Source: Phoebastria nigripes
Lineage: Eukaryota; Chordata; Aves; Procellariiformes; Diomedeidae
NCBI GenBank assembly: GCA_035582835.1
Contig: JAYKAV010000012.1
Location: 1,577,877 to 1,641,876, forward strand
DNA: 64,000 nt
Direction of reading: 5' to 3'
Shown piece by piece: positions 61,001 through 64,000 of this stretch. Made by a program: the position numbers and the translations under genes. The notes under the pieces were generated by a model that was not told the DNA's origin, made no database searches, and saw only the letters and a list, made by a program, of their open reading frames with translations. The stretch's first letter is position 1. Each line of letters begins with the position of its first letter.

Positions 61001-63070
61001 AGACTTGACAGACAGGGAAGAGTGGGGAATTTTTGTACTTGAAATACTTTGTAGTAAAAAATACTGCTAAAACCAAGCTCTGTTGCCTATTGTAAATGAG
61101 GCCAGAAATGTGGCCCCCCCAGCCTGATGGGAGAAGGTTGAGCTCTGTACCTTCACTAATGAAGGTGATAGCCATGTTGAGGTTGTTTTCAGACGTAGTC
61201 TTGCATGTAGAACCAGGTGCATGTCGCTACCGACCGTCCGTGCACTTGCACAGGGTTGTGGCGGTGGTTCCCAATGAGCCAGGATTACGTGTTGGTGAGG
61301 AGCACCAAGTGTCTGCAGGGGGGAGGCAGTCTCTGTCCAGCTCCCCCCAAACCATACTCACTGTCAGCGGTATGTTCTGCTCCAAGCAGGAATAACTGTT
61401 CTAAGGCAAGCATGGTGGTTTAAGTAATCATGTTACAGGGAAGGCATAACTGAATAATGACAATAATCCTATCAGATAAAGCAGTTACTGACCCACAGCT
61501 GGGCTTGGTCTTCTCTGTGCCTCGAAGGTTGAATAATTAGCAAGGAATATGGAAAGATACTTTCATAGAATCATTAAGGTTGGAAAAGACCTCTAAGATC
61601 ATCGATTCCAACTGTCAACCCAACACCTCCATGCCCACTAAACCATGTCCCTAAGAGCCACATCTACAGGTCTTTTAAATACTCTGTTTGCATAAGCAGG
61701 AGTTTTTAGGTGCTCAAGAATTACGGTTTGCTCCAGTGGGAAGGATCAGAGGGCAGGGGCAGCCGTACTGCTTGACCATGCTTTTCCGCTTCACCTTCCT
61801 GCAGGTTGTACAGCCGTGTTTTAGAGCAGCATCACCAATTAATCAGGCCCGTTTCTTCTGCCTTTGGTCTAAATGTGACTCTTGCTGTAACTGTTTCAAT
61901 AAGTCAAATGAAGTCTGAAAGTCTAGAGTAAACCATACTAAAGAGATAGCTACCCCAGAATAGTTTTCCAAACTCTGGCCGCTCTGTGGCGTTGACTCAA
62001 CAAACAACATGTGCTCAGTGTGTGTGTGTTAGAGAACACTTTTCCCTTGGGGCTGGCATGACCTGGTAAGTCCTGCGTTCCGGGGTGGGTGTCACCCTTC
62101 TAACAAGCAAACCTCTGCACTTACAAACATGGATATCTGCTTATTTTCTCCATTTGCATACAGTTTGAACTGTAGTATGGTATGGAAAGACTGGAATATG
62201 ACTTTTCAAAAAGTCTTCAAGAATGTCTGTCCTTCGAAATGCCTTTTCTTTGTGCACTCAAACGTAATTTACAGCAAAGCTAGCATAGCGGGGGTGACCG
62301 ATGTTCAGATGAAATTGTATCTATGCGAGAGAATGCATGAAGCTGTACACGTCAGTTCATAACTGACAGTTTCTCTCTGTTATACTGATCGGGTGGAATA
62401 ACAACCTTTAGATACAGGTATGGATCTTCGCAGTGGAGCTCGACAACAGAGCAGGGCTCTGAATTTTGAAGCCAGCAAGCTACTGTCAGTTTGTATATTT
62501 TAGTTATAGACCGTTATAAAAGCAGGGTTAAAGGGTAAGCAAGAAGGTTATGGAAATTCACATTCTTTGGTTAGACAGGACTGAAGTAGGTGTTGATTGG
62601 CACATCTGAAATAAAGGAAACTCTCCCTAATCTTAGTAAAACAGTGTTCTTCCTTAGCTATGTATTCAGCCTGGACGCTTTGGCATGTAAATGCTTCATT
62701 TATCAACTGTGTTGCTTTCTGCTTCCTGAGGCTGGGTGGTTTCAGTAGGACATGCCATGGCTGATGATAGGAAAAGCTTGAAACAAAATGCCTTAATCTT
62801 TTGTTATTCCACTGACTGGAGTTTTCTGTTCAGTTATCCATCTCGAACAGCTTACGAGGTGATGAAAGAGGTGACTCTTCTGTTCTGGCTGGGTCACCAG
62901 CCTAGGCTGCATTTTTAGTGTAGACAATTAGTGAAGTTTGATGAATTTTCTTTGGACAGAACTGCATTGCTACTCACGAGTCCAACGGTATTGACATCAT
63001 CACAGCATTAATTCTCAATGACATCAACCCTTTGGGAAAGAAGAGGATGGACCTTGTGTTGGAACTGAAG
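977..63070 (+). CDS. ITPR1: Inositol 1,4,5-trisphosphate receptor type 1, internal part (20 constitutive exons plus S2 exons)
   Basis: This is the joined coding region of ITPR1, the tetrameric IP3-gated calcium channel of the ER membrane. Twenty exons splice in frame to 3,068 nt (1,023 codons), close to residues 1028-2090 of the mammalian protein. Paralogue choice rests on type 1 hallmarks: both PKA sites (RRDS, RRES), the S2 alternative exons, and the linker [10 protein letters not shown] where type 2 differs. The part seen is the cytosolic alpha-solenoid that couples IP3 binding to the pore, with ATP-binding motifs and the splice-variable segment. The ligand-binding N-terminus lies upstream, and the transmembrane pore and C-terminus lie downstream. 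All internal donors are GT except the first (GA or a shifted GT) and the last (GC). No frameshift or premature stop occurs in any constitutive exon. Family identification is very secure; a few exon edges are inferred from protein continuity. Confidence 0.97.
1032..2278 (+). other. Intron, possible GA-AG type
   Basis: The intron runs from an apparent GA donor to ttttcag. Its main landmark is an uninterrupted run of 22 A at 2171-2192, less than 100 nt upstream of the acceptor. No repeat or coding segment is recognised. Confidence 0.65.
2171..2192 (+). repeat. Poly(A) tract, 22 nt
   Basis: A run of 22 A ends 86 nt before exon W2. No retrotransposon body is recognisable upstream of it, so it may be a simple repeat or the tail of a decayed insertion. 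Confidence 0.9.
2279..2444 (+). CDS. ITPR1: ITPR1 exon W2 (166 nt)
   Basis: The acceptor is ttttcag and the donor is cag|gtatgt. The first base completes the split Ser codon. The exon then reads [16 protein letters not shown] and ends [17 protein letters not shown], near-identical to mammalian IP3R1 around residues 1046-1100. It encodes helices at the start of the central alpha-solenoid (RIH/armadillo-type) domain. An alternative start at 2283 exists if the upstream GT donor at 1036 is used. Confidence 0.95.
2445..2542 (+). other. Short intron, 98 nt
   Basis: This is the shortest intron in the window, gtatgt to cctgtaag, with a poor pyrimidine tract at the acceptor. It has no stop codon in the frame of W2. 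Because 98 is not a multiple of 3, retention would shift the frame and reach a stop at 2589-2591. Confidence 0.9.
2543..2713 (+). CDS. ITPR1: ITPR1 exon W3 (171 nt)
   Basis: The exon is 57 codons in phase 0, starting [15 protein letters not shown] and ending GENEHKKKE before gtaatt. Residues are about 1101-1157 of IP3R1. The first two thirds are almost invariant in the family. The last 15 residues ([12 protein letters not shown]) enter a charged loop where mammals differ slightly (GASGENEHKKTE). The acceptor is tgtaag|gtt. Confidence 0.96.
2714..3736 (+). other. Intron
   Basis: This is an A/T-rich intron with one perfect 11-bp hairpin at 2880-2906. No coding segment or recognisable transposon is visible. 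Confidence 0.75.
2880..2906. repeat. Perfect 11-bp inverted repeat, 5-nt loop
   Basis: AACTAGCTCAA and TTGAGCTAGTT are exact reverse complements separated by TCAAC. Flanks do not extend the stem. Function unknown. Confidence 0.85.
3737..3802 (+). CDS. ITPR1: ITPR1 exon W4 (66 nt), variable loop
   Basis: The exon is 22 codons, phase 0-0, reading [10 protein letters not shown] then [12 protein letters not shown], between ccacag and gtaaaa. The C-terminal half is conserved across IP3R1. The first ten residues are a divergent loop (mammals have EGNNKPQKHE or EGTSKPLKHE). Its length is a multiple of three, so skipping would keep the frame. Confidence 0.94.
3803..4725 (+). other. Intron
   Basis: It contains a locally GC-rich stretch (about 4170-4560) with a 160-codon open frame at 4087-4569 that shows no familiar protein features. 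Nothing else is recognised. Confidence 0.7.
4726..4863 (+). CDS. ITPR1: ITPR1 exon W5 (138 nt)
   Basis: The exon is 46 codons, phase 0-0, starting [19 protein letters not shown] and ending [12 protein letters not shown] before gttggg. It corresponds to about residues 1180-1225. Mammals have ILIRL at the start; here Leu replaces Ile. The basic stretch RKSRKQQQR is retained. The donor (aag|gttggg) is weak compared with the others. Confidence 0.97.
4864..6421 (+). other. Intron
   Basis: One ambiguous base at 5752. No coding or transposon signal is recognised. Short open frames on both strands look like chance. Confidence 0.7.
6422..6547 (+). CDS. ITPR1: ITPR1 exon W6 (126 nt)
   Basis: The exon is 42 codons, phase 0-0: [20 protein letters not shown], then [22 protein letters not shown]. 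The acceptor is tcacag and the donor ggg|gtaaga. It is part of a helical repeat shared by all IP3 receptors and related to ryanodine receptors (RIH domain). Two conservative Lys/Arg swaps relative to mammals (DTKMQEIMRL). Confidence 0.97.
6548..6922 (+). other. Intron
   Basis: A 375-nt intron with nothing notable beyond a pyrimidine-rich 3' end (ttctttcatctcctccattag). Confidence 0.8.
6923..7123 (+). CDS. ITPR1: ITPR1 exon W7 (201 nt)
   Basis: The exon is 67 codons, phase 0-0, starting [20 protein letters not shown] and ending [11 protein letters not shown] before gtgaga. It corresponds to residues 1268-1334 and is, as far as I recall, identical to the mammalian sequence. That shows strong constraint on this part of the solenoid. 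Confidence 0.98.
7124..8634 (+). other. Intron
   Basis: Contains a small tandem duplication (gggggttgcctt twice, 7927-7953). No coding or transposon signal is recognised. Open frames near 7700-8140 overlap on both strands and look like chance. Confidence 0.7.
8635..8886 (+). CDS. ITPR1: ITPR1 exon W8 (252 nt)
   Basis: The exon is 84 codons, phase 0-0, from [20 protein letters not shown] to [12 protein letters not shown] before gtgagg. The acceptor is cggtag. It covers residues 1335-1418, the core of the RIH-type helical domain, with the family-typical [18 protein letters not shown]. Mammals have NSGED where this has NAGED. Confidence 0.98.
8887..9431 (+). other. Intron
   Basis: A 545-nt intron, gtgagg to ctttta|g. 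Nothing else recognised. Confidence 0.8.
9432..9557 (+). CDS. ITPR1: ITPR1 exon W9 (126 nt)
   Basis: The exon is 42 codons, phase 0-0: [20 protein letters not shown], then [22 protein letters not shown], before gtaatg. It continues the RIH domain. I see no difference from the mammalian protein. Confidence 0.98.
9558..10297 (+). other. Intron
   Basis: Contains an A-rich stretch (about 9770-9800). A 145-codon open frame (9738-10175) starts in this A-rich run and is of low complexity at its N-terminus, so it is not taken as a gene. Confidence 0.7.
10298..10426 (+). CDS. ITPR1: ITPR1 exon W10 (129 nt)
   Basis: The exon is 43 codons, phase 0-0: [20 protein letters not shown], then [23 protein letters not shown]. 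The acceptor is cttgcag and the donor cag|gtagga. Conserved solenoid segment around residues 1461-1503. Confidence 0.98.
10427..14273 (+). other. Intron, 3.8 kb
   Basis: One ambiguous base at 11203. An 80-codon open frame at 10523-10765 and others to 132 codons show no recognisable protein. No transposon body is recognised. The acceptor is preceded by ttttcttttctttaaccttgtgttctag. Confidence 0.65.
14274..14394 (+). CDS. ITPR1: ITPR1 exon W11 (121 nt)
   Basis: The exon reads [20 protein letters not shown], then [20 protein letters not shown], plus the first base of an Ala codon shared with W12 (phase 1). The donor is gtag|gtaaga. Residues are about 1504-1543. Conserved. Confidence 0.98.
14395..15035 (+). 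other. Intron
   Basis: A 641-nt phase-1 intron with nothing recognised apart from the splice sites (gtaaga to ttgcag). Confidence 0.8.
15036..15220 (+). CDS. ITPR1: ITPR1 exon W12 (185 nt), first PKA site
   Basis: The exon completes the split Ala and reads [18 protein letters not shown] to [10 protein letters not shown], 62 codons. It contains RRDS with the Ser codon at 15170-15172. This is the established PKA/PKG site Ser1589 of IP3R1, whose phosphorylation sensitises the channel to IP3. The flanking [15 protein letters not shown] is fully conserved. A nearby change is WRMTARN, where mammals have WRLSARN. The donor is cag|gtgact. Confidence 0.98.
15221..16555 (+). other. Intron
   Basis: A 1.3-kb A/T-rich intron. 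No repeat or coding signal recognised. Confidence 0.75.
16556..16704 (+). CDS. ITPR1: ITPR1 exon W13 (149 nt)
   Basis: The exon starts [20 protein letters not shown] and ends [12 protein letters not shown] plus two bases (AA) of a Lys codon completed by W14. The acceptor is ttctag and the donor gtaagt. Residues are about 1606-1655. It carries the conserved [18 protein letters not shown] stretch. Confidence 0.98.
16705..17673 (+). other. Intron
   Basis: Contains a short T-rich run (16739-16749) and a G-rich patch (about 16859-16893). Nothing else recognised. Confidence 0.75.
17674..17785 (+). CDS. ITPR1: ITPR1 exon W14 (112 nt), 5' side of the S2 splice site
   Basis: The exon completes the split Lys, then reads [18 protein letters not shown] to [11 protein letters not shown] before gtaacg, ending in phase 0 at the residue corresponding to 1692. 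In mammals this junction is where the S2 segment (40 residues) is inserted in neurons. Joined directly to W15, which begins GEALRQ, it makes GYGEKG, the GxGxxG motif known as the ATPC site of S2-lacking receptors. S2 inclusion breaks that motif. Confidence 0.98.
18671..18688 (+). repeat. (TAA)n microsatellite
   Basis: Six or so trinucleotide units in a row within the S2 intron. Confidence 0.9.
19301..19419. repeat. Cluster of three perfect inverted repeats with competing pairings
   Basis: AGGAAAGGACA (19301-19311) pairs with TGTCCTTTCCT (19339-19349). The overlapping AGGACAGAAGGT (19306-19317) pairs with ACCTTCTGTCCT (19408-19419). Between them ATCTTGTGCTG (19364-19374) pairs with CAGCACAAGAT (19383-19393) around an 8-nt loop. 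The first two stems share bases and cannot both form. No known element is recognised. Confidence 0.8.
21346..21372 (+). CDS. ITPR1: ITPR1 alternative exon S2A-like, shortened (27 nt)
   Basis: A long pyrimidine tract and ccggcag precede nine codons, ITIELDNAE, followed by gttttaat. They match the start of the mammalian S2A segment (QISIDESENAE). The exon is phase 0-0 and fits between W14 and S2C or W15. Mammalian S2A is 23 residues; the second part (LPQAPEAENSTE in rat) is absent here, as the sequence after GAG is A/T-rich and non-homologous. The leading Gln codon of S2A has become the acceptor CAG. The donor GAG|GTTTTA is weak. This could be a functional microexon used only with a neuronal splicing factor, or a decaying relic. 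No expression evidence is available here. Confidence 0.6.
23516..23535. repeat. (AT)n microsatellite
   Basis: About ten AT dinucleotides in a row. Confidence 0.9.
25049..25064 (+). repeat. Poly(G) run, 16 nt
   Basis: Uninterrupted run of 16 G in the sense strand, with G-quadruplex potential in the pre-mRNA. The length may be affected by sequencing error. Confidence 0.85.
25837..25870 (+). repeat. Poly(T) tract with 5-N gap
   Basis: 22 T, five Ns (25859-25863) and seven more T, followed by pyrimidine-rich sequence. The Ns look like an unresolved homopolymer, so the true length is unknown. Confidence 0.9.
27953..28057 (+). other. Candidate cassette exon (105 nt), unconfirmed
   Basis: Tatatttcacag precedes 35 open codons (start [15 protein letters not shown], end LELQLIQET) and then acg|gtaatg. 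The length is a multiple of three, and phase 0-0 fits the S2 junction. The first half is very purine-rich, as splicing-enhancer sequence often is. If the donor were not used, the frame would run on to a stop at 28106-28108. I recognise no homologue. A chance origin is quite possible in a 12-kb intron. Confidence 0.25.
28305..28480 (-). mobile_element. Ancient CR1-family LINE relic (3' end)
   Basis: Starts acagatttcaggaccagaagggacc and continues through cttcctgcacagcacagg, tactgagccaaattaatttagtttgacta and gatcttgaagac. These blocks resemble, in reverse orientation, the 3' end of an old CR1 type common in turtles and crocodilians and found as relics in birds. It is much more diverged than the copy at 61.6 kb. 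Edges are approximate. Confidence 0.55.
33328..33330 (+). promoter_or_regulatory. ITPR1: Tandem CAGCAG acceptor (S2B Gln)
   Basis: The sequence tgcacagcag|gag has two AGs three bases apart (33326-33327 and 33329-33330). Using the first adds CAG, a single Gln, before S2C. This matches the known one-residue S2B (Gln) variant of IP3R1, located just before ELEPSPPL in rat. Confidence 0.8.
33331..33378 (+). CDS. ITPR1: ITPR1 alternative exon S2C (48 nt)
   Basis: Sixteen codons, [16 protein letters not shown], align over their whole length with mammalian S2C (ELEPSPPLRQLEDHKR), phase 0-0, followed by the good donor gtatgt. In mammals S2C is included in neuronal receptors, lies between the two PKA sites, and modulates ATP and PKA regulation. 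The RQLEDH core is unchanged; EPSPPL has become DQSLPQ. It is skipped in peripheral transcripts of mammals, and optional use is inferred here. Confidence 0.92.
35811..35831 (+). repeat. Poly(T) tract, 21 nt
   Basis: Simple homopolymer; no retroelement body recognised beside it. Confidence 0.9.
36099..36335. other. CpG-rich patch inside the S2 intron
   Basis: I count about 25 CpG dinucleotides in about 240 nt, in GC-rich sequence, against a CpG-poor intron. It ends about 520 nt upstream of exon W15, which is itself CpG-rich. It could be an intragenic CpG island or promoter, or a GC-biased patch. No TATA box or transcript start can be assigned. Confidence 0.5.
36854..36986 (+). CDS. ITPR1: ITPR1 exon W15 (133 nt), second PKA site
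   Basis: After the acceptor atcaag, the exon reads [16 protein letters not shown], then [18 protein letters not shown], and a Gly/Ala linker ending AGAG with one base of a split Gly. GRRES holds Ser1755 (codon 36923-36925), the PKA site preferred in S2-lacking receptors. Mammals have PSGRRESLTSF; here Ala and Thr replace two Ser. The exon is GC- and CpG-rich, unlike most others. The donor is ggag|gtagga. Confidence 0.97.
36987..38426 (+). other. Intron
   Basis: A 1.4-kb phase-1 intron. A 132-codon open frame at 37944-38342 is Ser/Pro-rich and unrecognised. A short tRNA-B-box-like motif lies near 38379. Nothing firm. Confidence 0.7.
38427..38617 (+). CDS. ITPR1: ITPR1 exon W16 (191 nt), ATPA motif
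   Basis: The exon completes the split Gly, then reads [18 protein letters not shown] to [15 protein letters not shown] before gtaggg. With W15 it makes the Gly-rich stretch [12 protein letters not shown]. This contains GGGSSG, a GxGxxG motif at the place of the mammalian ATPA site (GGGGSGSSS or similar). The rest ([20 protein letters not shown]) is conserved solenoid. Mammals have SLAEVQ where this has SLADVQ. Confidence 0.97.
39845..39991 (+). other. Candidate cassette exon (147 nt), unconfirmed
   Basis: A strong pyrimidine tract and acceptor (tctgcttgtcccctctttgtacag) precede 49 open codons (start [17 protein letters not shown], then [15 protein letters not shown]) and gca|gtacgt. The length is a multiple of three, and phase 0-0 fits the host intron. 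A better-looking donor, gtg|gtgaga, at 39998 would break the frame. No homologue is recognised. It may be chance. Confidence 0.22.
43143..43375. other. CpG-rich patch in intron
   Basis: About 20 CpG in about 230 nt, including a run of eight G. Open frames on both strands here reflect GC bias. Possible intragenic CpG island; no promoter motif identified. One ambiguous base at 43184. Confidence 0.45.
45553..45568 (+). repeat. Poly(A) tract, 16 nt
   Basis: Simple homopolymer in intron. Confidence 0.9.
46503..46525 (+). repeat. Poly(T) tract, 23 nt
   Basis: Simple homopolymer in intron. No retroelement body recognised. Confidence 0.9.
49247..49261 (+). repeat. Poly(T) tract, 15 nt
   Basis: Simple homopolymer in intron. 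Confidence 0.9.
50059..50160 (+). repeat. Diverged repeat pair, copy A
   Basis: The block around ggatgtcaggagaagg, then tggctttgcagacgtgtaatg and tgctgggttcttct, recurs in the same orientation at 52464-52565 with scattered substitutions and small indels. The parent element is not recognised. Confidence 0.75.
52464..52565 (+). repeat. Diverged repeat pair, copy B
   Basis: Same-orientation partner of the block at 50059-50160, with the shared core ggatgtcaggagaagg and tgctgggttcttct. The similarity may extend some tens of bases upstream with gaps. Confidence 0.75.
53806..53986 (+). CDS. ITPR1: ITPR1 exon W17 (181 nt), caspase-site linker
   Basis: After ttgtag the exon reads [17 protein letters not shown] to [18 protein letters not shown], then RDVPSRKR plus one base. 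The N-terminal part is conserved. The linker differs: rat has KKKDDEVDRDAPSRKK, whose DEVD (about 1888-1891) is the caspase-3 cleavage site. Here the aligned four residues are EDSD (codons within 53947-53961), which lack the Asp required at P4. The donor is gag|gtaatc. Confidence 0.96.
53987..54611 (+). other. Intron
   Basis: A 625-nt phase-1 intron. Nothing recognised; a 111-codon antisense open frame (54046-54381) has no familiar features. Confidence 0.75.
54612..54865 (+). CDS. ITPR1: ITPR1 exon W18 (254 nt)
   Basis: After gttttag the exon completes a split Val and reads [20 protein letters not shown] to [13 protein letters not shown], 85 codons with the split one. Mammals have AKEPTTQ where this gives VREPMTQ. 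The stretch [18 protein letters not shown] differs slightly (mammals FTTF). The acidic loop ([16 protein letters not shown]) is variable in the family. The final part ([19 protein letters not shown]) is the start of the conserved RIH-associated domain. The donor is cag|gtacag. Confidence 0.97.
55320..55975 (+). mobile_element. CR1 LINE fragment, internally deleted
   Basis: Sense-strand blocks typical of avian CR1 are seen: ctggagttgaatctggtgag, aaggacatggagaaggccaa with tctttactggtaagaccag (early reverse-transcriptase region), then directly the 3' end: gagaggcagagggagctgg, tataaatacctga, ggttggactaga and tgtgata. The bulk of the reverse-transcriptase domain between about 55650 and 55730 is missing. 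The reading frame is broken, so the copy is dead. The terminal 8-bp repeats are degenerate. Edges are approximate. Confidence 0.85.
59869..59882 (+). repeat. Poly(T) tract, 14 nt
   Basis: Simple homopolymer following a TTGG-rich stretch; no element body recognised. Confidence 0.85.
60528..60728 (+). CDS. ITPR1: ITPR1 exon W19 (201 nt), ATPB motif
   Basis: The exon is 67 codons, phase 0-0, from [18 protein letters not shown] to [15 protein letters not shown], between cccacag and gtaata. GLGLLG (codons 60621-60638) is the conserved GxGxxG motif called ATPB, around residue 2016. This is the RIH-associated domain, nearly invariant between IP3 receptor types. Confidence 0.98.
60729..62959 (+). 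other. Intron
   Basis: Contains the CR1 3' fragment at 61563-61683. Other open frames (for example 61096-61395) are unrecognised. The acceptor is ctttggacag. Confidence 0.75.
61563..61683 (-). mobile_element. CR1 LINE 3'-end fragment, antisense
   Basis: Tcatagaatcattaaggttgg, then aaaagacctctaagatcatc, ccaactgtcaacccaacac and catgcccactaaaccatgtc form the reverse complement of the standard avian CR1 3' end, which finishes in ATTCTATGA repeats at the left edge. It is heavily 5'-truncated, as most CR1 copies are, and only moderately diverged, making it younger than the relic at 28.3 kb. This is the strongest sign of an avian genome. Confidence 0.92.
62960..63070 (+). CDS. ITPR1: ITPR1 exon W20 (111 nt), GC donor
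   Basis: The exon is 37 codons, phase 0-0: [20 protein letters not shown], then [17 protein letters not shown]. It ends at the conserved Lys before NNASK of the next exon (outside the window). The bases after it are gcaagt, a GC donor within an otherwise ideal AAG|GCAAGT context. No GT nearby preserves the protein. Residues are about 2053-2089. Confidence 0.96.
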
Positions 63071-64000
63071 GCAAGTGAATATTTTGTGCGATCCACGTTA
63101 ACAGTAAGATGAAACATAATTTTATTGTTGGAATTATGTGGGTGTTTATTATATCCCAATATTCGTAAGTGCCAAAAAATAATATGCATCAGTGAGCTGG
63201 AGGCAGTGCCCAAAGATTGTTTGTCATGGGTATTTCATCTTTTAATTGATAACATGGAGCCACCAGTTTTCAGATGGGGGGGATGCAGGCAGTCAAGATA
63301 CACTGAGGAATCCTAAAATAATTTCCTGTTAAAAATGTAAAGCTGATGAAAACTTCTCTGTTGTCAGTGAGCTTTTACATACACAGTGGAAGTAAAATTT
63401 CTTGTGCTATGTCTAGTTTCCTAATACTTTATTGCTGTTGTTTAATCAGTTGATGTTTAATCATCAAGAATTTTTTAGGGCTGTTCATATTAATGCTGAA
63501 ATAATTAGCCTGGTGCTGGTTTCAAAATAAACCAGCAGGTTGCCTTCTAGCAACAGTAGTCACAAAGCACTCCTGCTTCCTTTCTGACTTATTGTCCTGT
63601 CTTATAGTGCAATGTCTAGTTGCTTTCCGTTGCCGACTCACACCATTATTATGGCTAATGTGAGTTTTTTATTATTCTAAATAAAAAATGCTTTTAGACT
63701 CAATTAGTATTATACTTCAAAATTAAATACTTTTATTGGTTTTTATTGTCAGTCATGATGGATTTTAATCTTAATTGTTTGTATTAAAGTAGTCTGGTGC
63801 CTTGTGGTAGTTTCCCATTTCCTCCCTCTGTTTCTTGGCATGAGCAGGTCACAGAATAATTTCCAGTTAAAAGCAGCGAAGCATGTCTGTGTGTTCAGCC
63901 TTGGCTGTCCTTTGATTTAATCAACAGTATCTTGANTAAAGCTGAGCTGCACCATTTTGGAGTTGAGACCTTGTAGTAATGCTGCAGTATCTTTAAAACA
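63071..64000 (+). other. Intron, 5' part (GC-AG type)
   Basis: The intron runs out of the window. One ambiguous base at 63936. No coding segment or repeat recognised. Confidence 0.7.

Noticed and set aside
1..64000. Endogenous retrovirus, DNA transposon or nested protein-coding gene
   Set aside because: Scanning by eye on both strands, I found no LTR pair, retroviral protein motif, transposase or second gene. Very diverged copies could be missed without a library search.

Overview
This window is a 64-kb slice from the middle of one large vertebrate gene, read entirely on the + strand. The spliced exons encode the central regulatory part of the type 1 inositol 1,4,5-trisphosphate receptor (ITPR1), an ER calcium-release channel. 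The host is almost certainly a bird. The repeats are CR1 LINEs, including one with the usual avian 3' end, and repeat density is low. The window has 16 single Ns and one 5-N run, none in an exon, so it looks like a draft assembly.

Twenty constitutive coding exons (977-63070) join in a consistent reading frame and give 1,023 codons, roughly rat residues 1028-2090. Exons 977-17785 encode the alpha-solenoid (armadillo-type) coupling region and the first PKA site (RRDS). The 19-kb intron 17786-36853 is the S2 alternative-splicing region, with a very short S2A-like exon (21346-21372) and the S2C exon (33331-33378) behind a CAGCAG tandem acceptor that explains the one-residue S2B (Gln). Exons 36854-54865 carry the second PKA site (RRES), a Gly-rich ATP-site motif and the linker where mammals have a caspase-3 site. 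Exons 60528-63070 carry the GLGLLG ATP motif and lead toward the juxtamembrane domain. The IP3-binding core lies upstream of the window, and the channel pore lies downstream.

The rest is intron: homopolymer tracts, a few CR1 fragments, CpG-rich patches near 26.1, 36.2 and 43.3 kb, an unusual cluster of competing inverted repeats at 19.3 kb, and a diverged repeat pair at 50.1 and 52.5 kb. I see no second protein-coding gene, RNA gene or CRISPR array. Points worth a second look are a probable GA-AG intron after the first exon, a GC-AG intron after the last, the shortened S2A exon, loss of the mammalian DEVD caspase motif, and two frame-compatible candidate cassette exons. Residue numbers are rat IP3R1 numbers estimated by counting codons and may be off by one. 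Mammalian comparisons are from memory, not from a search.
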